Of a stretch of 64,000 bases of DNA, positions 35,771 to 47,000 are shown piece by piece. Both the position numbers and the translations under genes were made by a program. Origin of the DNA: Erythrophleum ivorense (lineage: Eukaryota; Streptophyta; Magnoliopsida; Fabales; Fabaceae); contig JAIUCV010000003.1 of assembly GCA_026724425.1 (NCBI GenBank), forward strand, positions 53,570,477 through 53,634,476, in the 5' to 3' direction. Each line of letters starts with the position of its first letter. The stretch's first letter is position 1. The notes under the pieces are model-generated. The model was not told the origin of the DNA. It did not search any database and was given only the letters and a program-made list of their open reading frames with translations.

Positions 35771-37140
35771 ATGCCAAAAGAAGTGTCCAAACTTTTGGCA
35801 AAGTTTCAAGATATCACTTCAGATGAGCTTCCATCTGAGCTATCGCCTATGAGAGATATTCAGCATACAATTGACTTCATCCTGGGTTTAAAAATTCCCA
35901 ATTTACCACACTATAGGATGAACCTAAAGGATAGAGAGGAGCTTAATAGGCAAGTTAATGGTTTATTGGAGAAAGGTTACATTCAACACAGCTTTAGGTC
36001 TTGTGTAATGCCAGCATTGTTGACTTCAAAGAAAATAGCTCTTGGAGGATGTGTATGGATAGTAGAGCCATTAATAAGATCACTATTAAGTATAGGTTTT
36101 TGATCCCTTAGCTTGAGGATATGCTTGATCTAGTTTCCAAGTCTCGTTGGTTTTCAAAGATTGACCTTCATAGTAGTTACCACCAGATAAGAATTAGACC
36201 TGAAGATGAATGGAAAACTTTGTTTAAGACGTAAGATGGGTTGTACAAGTGGTTAGTCATGTCCTTTGATTTGTCAAATGCTCCAAGTACCTTTATGAGG
36301 GTTATGACCTATATACTTTGACCTTATTTAGGTAAGTTTCTAATGATATGCTTTGATAACATCTTGGTCTTCAACAAATCTATAGAAGAGTACCTAGACT
36401 ACCTACAGAAAGTTTTTCTTACCTTGAGATAGGAGAAGTTCTATATCAATCTTTTGAAGTGTTCTTTCCTTTAAAAACAAGTTGTTTTCCTTGGATTTAT
36501 AGTCTTTGAGCAAGGTTTAGCTGTTGATCCTAAAAAGTCCACACCATTTGAGAATGGCTTGAATCTAAGACATTTCAAGAAGTATGTAGCTTTCATGAAT
36601 TAGCATCCTTTTATAGACTCTTTATTTGGGATTTTAGCTCCATCATGTCTTCTATCACAGATTATTTAAAAAAAGATAGATTTAGTTAGATTCCTACAAC
36701 TTCCTAAGCTTTTCAAGCCATAAAAAAGAAGCTTACTGAGGCCTCTATCTTATTACTACTAGATTTTGCTAAGTGCTTTAAGGTTGCTTGTGATACTTCT
36801 GGAATTAGTATTGGAGGTGTTTTCAATCAAGAAGGTCATCCAATAACATTCTTTAGTGAGAATCTCAATGATGCTAAACAGAAGTACTCCACATGTGACA
36901 GAAAGTTCTATGCCATTATTAAATCTCTTAAGCATTGGAAGTATTATCTTCTTCCCTAGCAACTTGTGTTGTATTCGAACCATTATGCTCTTAAGTTTCT
37001 CAACTCTCAATGGTGCTTGAACTCAAGACATGCCCAGTGGGTGAAATTCATTCAACAATTCACTTTTGTTGTCAAGCATCGCTCAAGAGTAAAGAATAAA
37101 GTAGCAGATGCTTTGAATCATAGAATTATTCTATTGCACA
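35771..37140 (+). pseudogene. Chromovirus reverse transcriptase and RNase H
   Basis: RT starts near 35771 (MPKEVSKLLAKFQDITSDEL, SPMRDIQHTIDFILG, RQVNGLLEKGYIQHS), continues RAINKITIKYRFLIP, SRWFSKIDLHSSYHQIRI and MSFDLSNAPSTFM, and reaches the palm as CFDNILVFNKS, where the second catalytic Asp is Asn. RNase H follows (VACDTSGISIGGVFNQEG, YSTCDRKFYAIIKSLKHWK, LYSNHYALKFLNSQW) with the Asp of the usual SDH also Asn. The linker KVADALNHR ends the region. Numerous in-frame stops are present. Confidence 0.87.
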
Positions 37141-38050
37141 CTATGAGTGTTAGCATTAAGGGATTTAAGAGATTAAAGGATGAATACACTTCATGCATTT
37201 ATTTTGGGATCATTTTTCAGGAGGTTAATAATGGGAACCATCATGAATATGTCGACTTCCTCATTAGTTATGGTTATCTCTTTCATGGGACCAAATTATG
37301 CATTCCACAAACATCTCTAAGAGATTTTCTCATTTGGGAACTGCATGCTGGAAGGTTCACAAGACATTTGGTGTTAATAAGACCATTACTTTGGTGGAGG
37401 ATGGGTTTTATTGGCCATCCCTAAAATGTGACGTAGCTAAGATTTTGGCCTAATGTCATACTTGCCAGATGTCAAAAGCTCAGAAGCAAAACAGTGGCTT
37501 GTACATTCCTTTACTCATTCTTAAGGCTCCATGAAGGACCTTAGCATGGATTTCATTTTGGGGTTGTCATATATGGCTCAAGGCCATGATTCTATCTTAG
37601 TGGTTGTAGATAAGTTTTCCAAGATAGCTCACTTCATTCCTTACAGTAAGACTACTGATGCTCCCTACCTCAACAAGTTATTCTCTAAAAAGATTATGCA
37701 ATTGCGCGATTGCATGGGTTACTAGTCAGCATAGTGTCTTATCGTTATGTAAAGTTTGTGAGTTACTTTTGAAAGACCTTGTGGAAGTTATTTGGTACCT
37801 AACTGAATTTTTCTTCTTCTTTCCAGCCCCAGACTAATAGTCAAATCGAAGTTATCAATTTTACTTTAAGGGGTCTACTTTGGAGTTTAATTGGGGATAA
37901 ACCTGAAAATTGAGATTTGGTGTTGTCTATAGCCAAATTTATGTATAATAACTCAGTTAATCGGTCCACTAGCAAAAAACCTTTTCAAATTGTTCAAGGT
38001 TATAATCCCAGATAGCCTATTGACCTCATACCACTACTTTTAACCTCCCA
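37141..38050 (+). pseudogene. Chromovirus integrase
   Basis: Zinc-binding sequence ELHAGRFTRH and CHTCQMSKAQKQ surrounds 37340-37490. The catalytic core opens MDFILGLSYMAQGHDSILVV with DKFSKIAHF (37546-37632), carrying the first Asp. The segment around the second Asp is frameshifted near 37720-37770. The third motif region reads QPQTNSQIEVINFTLRGLLW at about 37830-37890 with the Glu retained. Stops and shifts rule out function. Confidence 0.82.
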
Positions 38051-38149
38051 TTTCTCTAAGTCAACGGAAGCCTTTGTCTACTGCCTTCATGAGCTATATG
38101 CTGAGATTAGACGTCAGTTAATGATAAGAAAAGATCAATATAAGTTATT

Positions 38150-38680
38150 TGCTAATACTCACCATCGCTTTTGAAATTTTCAAGAGGGTGATTATGTTAT
38201 GGCTAGGATTCACTCAGAGCATTATCTAAAAAATTCCTTTAAAAAACTACATGCCTGTGCTTTTGGCCCCTTTCAAATTGTTAAAAAACTTAGCTTTAAT
38301 GTTTATTTGCTTGAATTGCTTTTGAAAATAACCATTAGTCCAGTCTTTAATGTTGATGATCTTGTTCCTTACCAAGGCACTTTTGAGCCTTCCCCATTAT
38401 TTTTTGATGATTTTGCAAGTACTCAACCTCCTCATACTCTTGTTCCACCACTGTCGCCTACTGCTCCAGCTATTGAATTCATTGATGCTATCATAGACGA
38501 TCGGATTGTCTTTTCACCTAAAGCTCCCATCCGCTACTACCTCATTCGTTAGCAAGGTTGTTTTAATTTAGATGCTACTTGGATCATCGAGGACGAGTTT
38601 TGTTGGATTATTTACACCTTGCTTGACATGTATAAGCTTTCTTCCTTTTCAGAGAAAAGTTTTTTCAAACGTGAGTAAAT
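38150..38680 (+). pseudogene. Integrase C-terminus with degenerate chromodomain
   Basis: The open piece 38199-38552 reads ARIHSEHYLKNSFKKLHACA, GPFQIVKKLSFNVYLLEL and SPVFNVDDLVPYQG, the usual end of gypsy integrase, then a Pro-rich linker. The chromodomain starts IDAIIDDRIVF, continues to RYYLIR, meets a TAG, and resumes LDATWIIEDEF before ending near 38680. Chromodomains target integration to marked chromatin. The match rests on spacing and a few conserved residues. Confidence 0.75.
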
Positions 38681-38707
38681 CCATTTTTGTTAAATTTATA
38701 CAAGTGG

Positions 38708-39001
38708 TTTTCATTCTCTTCTAGATTTGTGTTTGACTAGTAGCTCTTATGGTAAGCGGCTGAAGGTGATTTTTATACCTTTGATTCTTGCCTGTTTTTC
38801 TATTTTGTGTTTGGTGGGAATTTCGAGATGTCTCTTGCAAAATTATTCAATTGATTTTCATTCTCTTCTAGTTTTGTGTTTGACTAGTAACTCTTATGGT
38901 GAGTGGGCAAAGGTGTTCTCTATGCCTTTGCTTCTTGCTTGGTTTTATATTTCTCTTTCAATGGGAATTTTGAGATGTCTCTTGCATCCAATTATTGCCA
39001 T
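38708..39001. repeat. 147-bp tandem duplication in the 3' part of the chromovirus
   Basis: Two copies begin TTTTCATTCTCTTCTAG at 38708 and 38855 and share TGTGTTTGACTAGTA, AGATGTCTCTTGCA and other blocks with about 80% identity by eye. The 105-codon open frame across them (38727-39044) is a by-product. Confidence 0.85.
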
Positions 39002-39021
39002 AGGAACTTTACCAAGGTTTC

Positions 39022-39223
39022 AGTTGGAATTAGAAGGTAAATAATATATCATATAAAAGCTTGTGATCTAGAGAACAAAAGCCCTACACTTATATACCCA
39101 ATTAACTAACAATAATAGAACAACTTAAGGGCCAAAAATTAGTTCTAATGCATATAGAATCCATATCAAAATTATGAAATTTTGGTTCTAAATTTCATAC
39201 AAAACCATAAGCTTTGATACCAT
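39022..39223 (-). repeat. Second copy of the copia primer site and leader, outside the 3' LTR
   Basis: It matches 43735-43925 nearly throughout (AGTTGGAATTA...GGTAAATAATATATCAT, GAACAACTTAAGGGCCAAA, CATAAGCTTTGATACCA). In a simple element the outside of the 3' LTR would be target DNA, so this belongs to another copy joined through the shared LTR. Homology stops abruptly at 39022 against chromovirus sequence. Confidence 0.85.
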
Positions 39224-39638
39224 TATTAGAATTGTAAGATCTTGTATGAAACTAAAACAATAACATGATATTGGAATAAGAACCATACCTGTAGCTGTTA
39301 TGGAAGTAGGTTGGAGACTGGATCTTCCTTTCTATCACTCTATGTTTGGATAAGTGGCTTTCAATGGGACTAGCATACTTGAATTAGGGTTAAAGAGGAG
39401 ACCTAGCTCTTACATATAGATATTTTATTAGACCCTCTCATTATGGGCTTCAACAAAACAATTAGCCCACACTATTATGGTCGCTCACCAGACCTTTAAT
39501 TTGAATGTGCTGAAACTCACCAACTTTATAATCACTTAATTTTAATTAGGCTTATGATAATTCTTAATGGACCATAGTCAACCCACTTTTAGAAAATATT
39601 AAAAGAATTAATGTGAGCCCACATAAAATTTTCTAACA
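39224..39638 (-). repeat. 3' LTR of the copia derivative
   Basis: About 415 bp, ending TTTTCTAACA on the plus strand and about 90% identical by eye to 43926-44343. The first bases are TATTAGAA instead of TGTTAGAA. On the minus strand the purine-rich AAGTGGGAGAA just above 39639 is the polypurine tract. Confidence 0.9.
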
Positions 39639-40289
39639 TTCTCCCACTTAGGGCACATTAATTTGTTTTTAAGAAAATTCATTTTATTTTATAAAATAAC
39701 TCCTGGGTTGACAAAAAAATTTATGTGCGCACTTTATTTAGAAAACAATGGTCCTTAAGAAAGTACATCGCACACAATCCAACCCAATATAACTATTAAT
39801 AAGGGATAATGGCGATCATCATACCTTTTAATGATATAAGACGAATCCATACTCACACATATCGACATTATATTGACATGGATCTTAAGTCTAGAAGTGT
39901 GGTAAGAAATAGCTCTCAAAGTGATCAATAATACACTATTTCTTATCGGTCTTCCATATGATTTCTGAACATCTGTATGCTGAACCACAATGAGAAATCA
40001 CAATTTCTCAATATCTATATGCTAAACTGCAGTGAGAAATCATATGACTTATAACATATCTATATGTCTCAAATACTTTATCTCGATAATATAGTGTAGT
40101 ACCATAAGAAACATATAATGACAAATATAATGGTCGTCCTTAAAACTAGCACCATGTCTTAAGGTACATGTTGCATTCAATCCTTACACAAGTAAAATAT
40201 TCAAAGTGATGATCATCAATAACATATCAAATATATGAAATTTTATAAAATTCATTAACATAACCAAAAGACATCTACATAAGCATCCC

Positions 40290-40700
40290 ATAAAACAAAA
40301 TAATAGAGGGCAAAATATGTGAACTCCCACTAACTTAAAAGATCAAAAGACCTTAAGATATCCATGTTCTCAACTTGTTTATTAAATTGTATAGACCTTA
40401 ATCCTTTAGTTAAAGGATCAGCTAACATTGGCTTGGTGTTTATGAATTCTATGATAATGTCCATTTTTTGTAATACTCACTACCATGATCAGACCTAACT
40501 ATTTTGATAATACTCCCCAATTGTTTCTCAACCTATATTTGATAAATTTTTAACATGTCAAGGGCCTTAGAATTTTCTCTAGTGAGAAAAACATATCTAT
40601 AATGGGATAAAATCATTAATAAAGGATAGGGTTTACTGATGTCTATGTGTATTATTTTCTAGGAAACTTTTGTTATAAGTTGCACCCTTCTTCTTAGTCT
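40290..40700 (-). pseudogene. Copia pol remnant: integrase joined directly to the RNase H end
   Basis: On the minus strand, integrase sequence KRYVFLTRENSKALDMLK, QLGSIIKIVRSDHGSEYYKK (the VRSDxGxEY motif with the second catalytic Asp) is followed at once, in another frame, by IIIEFINTKPMLADPLTKGL, the terminal motif of copia RNase H, ending with a stop near 40345. The rest of integrase, all of RT and most of RNase H are missing, so a deletion of roughly 2 kb or more joins the two pieces. Confidence 0.85.
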
Positions 40701-41102
40701 TAGTTAATTTTCCCTTCGCACGTGTTTATCTCTTTATACCATAATAATGGTTGGCAGTTCTCAGTATTGAAAGATAAATTATGAATTTTGGAATTCAAAC
40801 ACATTCTGTATAGTTAGATAATAAAATGTATTTGCTAATCATATTAAAATCATAAGAAATTTCAACACCATCCTTTCCAAAATTGAAAAATATCCAACTT
40901 TATTAATCAATAAAAGAGAAACTTAATATCTCTAGAAAAAATTTCTAAACAAAGCTGATAACCATATTCCAAAATTAAAAAAAAAAATAAAGATTCCTAT
41001 ATATTCAACTTCAATGCCAATACTATTTCTTACTTTTAGTTTAGACTCATTCTTCCTTAGTTTCTAATTGATTATGAATTCTTTGGTCTCTGCCCTTTTT
41101 TA

Positions 41103-41831
41103 CTAACCAATCTTTATATTTAACACAATTAGCCTTTTTATGACTCTTCTTTTTACAAAATAACAACTTATATGCTTTATTTTATTTCTACTATCTGCAG
41201 TCTGATGCTCACCATACCTTTTGAAGTCTTGATCCCTTTTAGGAGCATGAGTTTTTTTATTCTTAAATTTTCCTTTTGCTTTATGGAAATTTGGCCTATT
41301 GTTGGAAACTAAGTATAGATTCTCATTCTTTTCTTTCTTCAATTTTTCTTCCTCAGCCACACATTTAGAAATTAAGTTATTTAGATCCCCAGCCTGATCT
41401 TGTGTGTTGTAAGCAGTTTTAATTTGACTAAATTCTTGCAAAAGCGAATTAAGTGCATGATGAATGACAAAGTTATTTGGAATTGGAATATTATGAGCCT
41501 TAAGTTTAGTTTGAACATGCACCATCCTCATAATATATTCTCTAACTCCCTTAGTGCTATCATATCTCATACTTGTCAATTCACCAATGAGTTATCCTGC
41601 CTCAGCTTTGTTAGATACATAATACCTCTTTCCCACAGCATCAAAAAATTTCTTAGCATTTGTGATTTCTGGTAAACCACTCATGAGATGTTTAGCAATT
41701 GATCTTTTTATAGCTATGAGACTGAGGCAGTTAGATTTCTCCCACTTAGCATAGTACTCATTTTGTTCAATAGTGCTATTCATAGTAGGTTTCAAAGGTT
41801 CGTTTTCATGTACTGCCAAATCTATGTCCAC
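41103..41831 (-). pseudogene. Copia gag (UBN2-type) with damaged zinc knuckle
   Basis: Two open pieces, 41831-41592 and 41579-41103, are separated by a stop near 41590. They read YYAKWEKSNCLSLIAIKRSI, MSGLPEITNAKKFFDAVGKR, then MTSMRYDSTKGVREYIMRMV, VIHHALNSLLQEFSQIKTAY and a basic region. These are the usual order for copia gag. The knuckle reads CYFVKRRVIKRL, having lost the later Cys/His positions of CCHC. It would encode the particle protein; the leader stretch to the right contains no further gene. Confidence 0.83.
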
Positions 41832-43734
41832 TATAAAATTCTATATCTTATTTCCACCTCTTATAGTTGGAACCATTCAGGACCTTAATGGTAGCATTAT
41901 TATTGTTCACAACAAAAGAGACTGTAGATAAAATTGCAACATGGTCAGTAAATCAAGCAATTTCAGAATAACTTTAAGTTGAACAAGCTATCCTTGAGAG
42001 GCACCTGTTGCATCATCATGAACTCCCCTTTGGGTAGAGAACATAACATGCATTAGGCCTTTCTAGCATAAAGCTAATATAAAAGAGAATATATAGTATT
42101 GGGAGCCTTATCCCCTTTGGGCAAATAAGTCTCTCAAACTATATATCTCTATCCAACAAGAGAGATTATAGTTGAGAAAATTCATCTTCTTTGGGCAAAT
42201 AAATTTTGTTAACTACTTACTTCCACTAGCACACTTCATACCATACCAAAGTTAGTATATATAATAAGCCCCTTTGGGTAGGTAATTATATTTAGTAACT
42301 CAATTTTTATCAACAAGGGAACTCAACGATTTTGTGTATTTTGATGGATAAATATCTTTGGTGACAAATATCCATAACAACATATAAAATAATATCCCCA
42401 TACTAGAATAAAGAAAATTGTCTTCCTTCCTATCAACAAAAGGAACTAAACAGTTTTAATAACTTTGATAAATGAATCACTTTGGTGATTTATTTGCAAC
42501 ATTTTATTAAAACAAAATTCCTAGACTAGGAGAAAATTCATATTCTATTAAGATACTTTTACCATATGTATCCTAAAGGGTCAATTATGAATCATGTTTG
42601 TATGAAAATTGTGAACAATAACAATTTAACTTAAAAAAGGTTTAAATATTAATATTTTATGTCTCAATTTGAGAGTATAAATATTCTGTATATATCTAGG
42701 GAGAGTACATCTTGATTCCATGTTCTATATCTATCAAAATATTTCCTTAAATTTTTATGTAATTTTTAAAGGCCATTTGCTAGTTGAAAATAATAAAAAA
42801 TGCTAATTTTAATTGAAGAAACATGAAAAATTAATAAATAATTTTTATGGGCCTCAAAAAATAAAATAAAAATCATAAAAAATTAAAAAATTACTTAATT
42901 AAAAAATGGGATGAAGAACGCTCCAATTGGAGCTGAGGGAGGCTATCACACGCCACCCCCTCTATGCCTCGCGCGTAGGCAAGGCCCTGCTGGAGGTGTT
43001 ATCTTCAACCTCCAATTGGGTATTCAGGTAAAAAACGGGTTCAACGAACCCAGTTTTTGACCCTCATAATTCTAAGCCTTGTTAAGCGATTTTACTTCCT
43101 TTTCTTCATGATTTTCATTATAATTGAGATGTCTAAGATATCTATAGCATCAATTGTTCATGAAATTAATCATACGGGAAGAACTAATCCAATTTTCTTT
43201 GTGGGTTTTGCGACAATGGTTCTTGACTACACAAATCGCCTTTTGAAGCAATTTACAACTGGAAATCATAGGGTTTTGATGTAAATCATGATTTCTAAGA
43301 TTTATGGATGGTTAATTGAACACATTAACAAAATAATTAAGTGAATTTCATGCATATGTGTATGGGTTTTGAAAGATGAACCCTAAAATTAAAATATGCA
43401 ATATGAGGCCTTTTACTGTCGATAATCGTGGGGATTTGATATAAAACAATGTTTTTAATGTGTTTGGTTCATCAATTGAGTAAACGAATAAGGGAATCAA
43501 TGAAATTTTGCATCTGATCATATACAATTCGAACAAGAACCCTAACTTCTCCTTTTTTGAATTTTCAGCCAATTGAACTAATTTTAATGAAATTAATTGT
43601 TATAGAAGGGTCTACAAACATGAGATGAAGGTTTCCTATGCAATAATTCAAGTAAAAAATGTCAATTTAAGAGAAATCAAAAATAGGATGAACATGTATA
43701 ATTCAAATTTTTGAACTTTAAATTCTCTTTACTT
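41832..43734 (-). other. Leader of the copia derivative with degenerate repeats
   Basis: About 1.9 kb without coding capacity. Between 42040 and 42560 the motif CCCTTTGGG / CTTTGGGCAAATAA recurs several times, with GGAACTCAA-type and GATAAAT-type blocks between, forming a degenerate tandem array. A GC-richer patch lies at 42935-43040. Confidence 0.65.
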
Positions 43735-43912
43735 AGTTGGAATTAAAAGGTAAATAATATATCATATGAAAGCTTGTGATCGAAAGAACAAAAGCCCTAA
43801 ACTTATCTGCCCAATAATAGAACAACTTAAGGGCCAAAGATTAATTCTAATGCATATAGGATCCATATCAAAATTATGAAATTTTGGTTCTAAATTTCAT
43901 ACATAACCATAA

Positions 43913-43924
43913 GCTCTGATACCA
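43913..43924 (-). promoter_or_regulatory. Primer-binding site of the copia derivative
   Basis: The minus strand reads TGGTATCAGAGC, an exact iMet-type primer site, one base from the LTR end at 43926. Confidence 0.95.
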
Positions 43925-43925
43925 C

Positions 43926-44343
43926 TGTTAGAATTGTAAGATCTTGTATGAAACTAGAGCACTAACATGATACTGGAATAAGAACCATACTTGTAGCTGC
44001 CATGGAAGCAGGTTAGAGACTGGATCTTCCTTTTTATCACTCTATACTTAGATGAGCGGCTTTCAATGGGACTAGCATATTTGAATTAGAGTTAGAGAAG
44101 AGACTTAGCTCTTACATATAGATGTTTTATTGGACCCTCCCATCATGGGCTTTAACAAAACAATTAGCCCACACTATTATGACCACTCGCTAGACCTTTA
44201 ATTTGAATGTGTGCTGAAGCCCACCAACTTTATAATCACTTAACTTTAATTGGGCTTATGATAATTCTTAATGGACCATGGTTAACCCACTTTTAGAAAA
44301 CATTAAAAGAATTAATGTGAGCCCACACAAAAATTTTCTAACA
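43926..44343 (-). repeat. 5' LTR of the copia derivative
   Basis: The 418-bp sequence starts TGTTAGAATT and ends TTTTCTAACA on the plus strand, an inverted TGTTAGAA/TTCTAACA pair. It is the partner of 39224-39638. Confidence 0.93.
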
Positions 44344-45690
44344 TTTTCCTCCTCCTAAATTCTTAGTCAATTCCTTCTTCACCTTATCCATTCCCTCTGT
44401 TTAATTTTTCTAGCGTGAATTTGTTCTCACTGATGTAAATGAGGTTGTTGTTTAGCTTTGAAATGGTGTTGGACACACCTTCCTTATTTGGCTAATAGGG
44501 AGCAATGGACCTTCTCTTTTTCAACTAATACCATAGCTAGGTAATGGTTCCTCTTGAAGTTTTGCATCTATGATTTGGTTAGCTCCTCGAGCTCCTTTTG
44601 GAAATTTTTAGATTATATTGAGATTTCTTAGTTTATTACCTATTGGTGTAGAGTGGCTTAATATTTATAAGCTCAAATTTCTAAACTTGTTTCTAACCTT
44701 GAAATTTCAGTAGAAAGTCATTCCAGTTTGTTCCTTCATTATTGTCTCATATTGCTCTGTTTAGCTATGCCTTCCAATTGAGGCACTTCCCATGTATTGG
44801 TTATTGATGTTGCTTCGTTCTTCTTAATTTTTGGCTGACAATTTTATTATTGTGGTTTAAGAATTCTAGCATATGGCTTCCCTAAATTCAACGCCATTCC
44901 CCTTCTCGTTTTATGTACTACCTCCATTGAAAATTTATTGTTTTGTTCCTCTAGGTTGCAAGCCTTAATTCTTGCCAAGTTCTCATTCCTTATAAAGTAA
45001 ACAATTTACCTTTAGGCATTGTCCCTCTTGGTTATTACCTTCAAAGTGAAATTGTCACAACTTCTTGGTATAAATATTTTATCCAACCTTTGCAATTGTT
45101 GTTTGGCATCAGTGAATGAGGTCCCTCGGTGAGGTACACTATTAACCTCTTTTACAATTTAGTTGTCATTCAAGGTAAATTTTAAGATTTGAAGATAGTA
45201 ATTTAAACTCACTAAATGAAATTAAATTGATAATAAGGTAATAAAAGGATATAAAAGTTTAATTAAACGGATGCTTATATTAAACTAAAATAAGTACTAG
45301 AGTAGAGATATATGTAATAGCACATAAAACTAAATTATAGGTAAAATCAGATAGCAATAGCTAGGAAAAATCTTATAAATCAATTATAGACAAGGTAGGA
45401 CTAAAGCATAATGTAGGATGGCATATTTTAACTAGGCTTAAGAAAACCAAAAAGGAAACAAAAATTGTGTTTTAGAATTGAAAGTATCATTATGGTTTTT
45501 CTAGGAATTTCATTGAGTAATAGGGTAATTAAACCACATTTGGTGTTAAGATTTGTTAAATATTAGTCTGGGGAATCTCTTGAAAGGATTAATGTAAGGT
45601 AGGAAGAAATCAACTTCAAGCAAATTCCATTTTAGACATGAGACAAATTGTGTTAAGTAAGTTCAATATATGATGCAAGGAAACATGAAT
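44344..45690. other. Non-coding region, no gene seen
   Basis: No open frame above 60 codons and no recognisable motif. A purine-rich plus-to-minus tract (TTTTCCTCCTCC) lies directly beside the copia LTR at 44343. Confidence 0.5.
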
Positions 45691-45699
45691 TGAATTATG

Positions 45700-47000
45700 A
45701 GAGATTAAGGAACTTACTGTACTTGTTTGGACAATGTTTGAGCATTCCATTGGAAGGGGTGACGGTGTTCAAAAGAGAGCACTACTTGCTAATCATTAGC
45801 ACTATAAGTAAATAACACACTACTACATGCTTTCTCATTTTATGCTTTTCCCATCTTGCATTTTCATTATTTTAAGAAAATATCATGATTTTTCAAATCC
45901 TAAGTTTTTAATCGCATTCATGTTTAATTAAAAAATCTTTTTATTTCATTGAAATTGTTAAGTTATAAATTATTAACACATGTATGGAATCAATGGTAGT
46001 AATCCTAGGGAATTTTTACAAATCTTGCTATTGATTTCAAAAAAGAAGTATTTTAAGTTCAAATTTAAGATAAGGTGATTCAATACATAATGGTAACATT
46101 TTATGGAAAGAGTAATTACATAACACTATTTGCTAATAGTAGTTCTATTACCCTTTAAGCTTGTCTTGGCTAAACCCTAGTTAGCACGGGCTATAAGAGA
46201 TGTTATCTCTATGTCTTGGCTAGAACATGTGGAATGGAGAAATGTATCTTACATGAGCTTTGGACTCATTACAGACTTATTTTACATGAGCTTTGAACTT
46301 ATGATGGATTTAGTTACTTATCCACATGGGTTATGTGCCCATAATGACTATTCCATTCCAAGAAAATCCTTTAAACAAAAGAGATTTTGAAAGAATATGG
46401 TTAAAAAATTTTCCTATATGTTTTGAAAGTATCATACTCTTATTATTATTTTCTCACTAACTCATGATTGTTGTAATAGTTAAATTTCAGTATGTATTTT
46501 CATGTTTGGAAGTTTAGAATTTATTCATCACATTAAAAAGCCTAGATTTGAACTTTAGAAGTTCACAAAGCATGTATGCATTGTATTTTATGTAATCATT
46601 TTTTTACATACTCACTCATTATTTAATTAATCAAGGGTGTTTTTTTCTTGATAAATATTTCAGCTTTCAAATAGTAGAGTAGAAACAAAGTCTATACTAG
46701 CAACATAAAAAGGACTAATCTTTCCTTTGGAGTGCCCCACATTATTCCACGTGGGTGTTGCATGTTCTATTAACTACACATGTATGTATTTTTGTAATCT
46801 AGTTATAGCTCCACAAAAATTCCATAGGCTAGATCCCCTATCCTAGTATAAGTTTTGTAGTTAAGTAGCTTGAGAGCGAAACTCTCTTAGATGTATTGTT
46901 GAGCTTATGATTGTTGTAGAAATTTTGGGATGATTTACTTTCAAGGAGGACTCTATCAAAATTTCTACAAGAATAAAGAACGAGTTAATTCAAGTAATTA
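45700..47000 (+). repeat. Diverged LTR-like segment, copy A
   Basis: It aligns in the same orientation with 51600-52850: ACTATAAGTAAATAACA versus ACTATGAGTAAATAACA, TAGTTAGCACGGGCTA versus TAGCTAGCAAGGGGTA, GGAATGGAGAAATGTAT versus CGAATAGAGGAATGTAT, and TTGGACTCATTACAGACTTA versus TTGGACTCACAGTGAACTTA. The layout resembles the long downstream part of Tekay-type LTRs. No coding sequence is attached. Confidence 0.6.

Larger units (their letters stand above)
33062..38680 (+). mobile_element. Ty3/gypsy chromovirus, decayed, 3' LTR not found
   Basis: Plus-strand order: LTR (33062-33482), primer site, gag with zinc knuckle, protease, RT, RNase H, integrase and a degenerate chromodomain ending about 38680. 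RT before integrase plus the chromodomain place it among chromoviruses; the short 421-bp LTR suggests the Reina-like group, which is an inference. All domains carry stops. After 38680 a tandem repeat (38708-39001) follows and then copia sequence at 39022, and no second LTR beginning TGATGC is seen. Confidence 0.85.
39022..44343 (-). mobile_element. Ty1/copia deletion derivative with leader sequence repeated beyond the 3' LTR
   Basis: LTRs lie at 43926-44343 (5') and 39224-39638 (3') in minus-strand orientation. Internal sequence holds gag, a protein-poor leader, an integrase piece and the RNase H end. Beyond the outer edge of the 3' LTR (39223 down to 39022) the sequence repeats the primer-site region and leader found at 43735-43925. 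This is the arrangement expected from a tandem LTR-internal-LTR-internal array that was later truncated. Integrase-before-RNase H order and the gag type show it is Ty1/copia. All coding parts are broken or incomplete. Confidence 0.85.

Noticed and set aside
43057..43284. 75-codon plus-strand open frame in the copia leader
   Set aside because: Antisense to the element and without any motif; its length is expected by chance in this composition.
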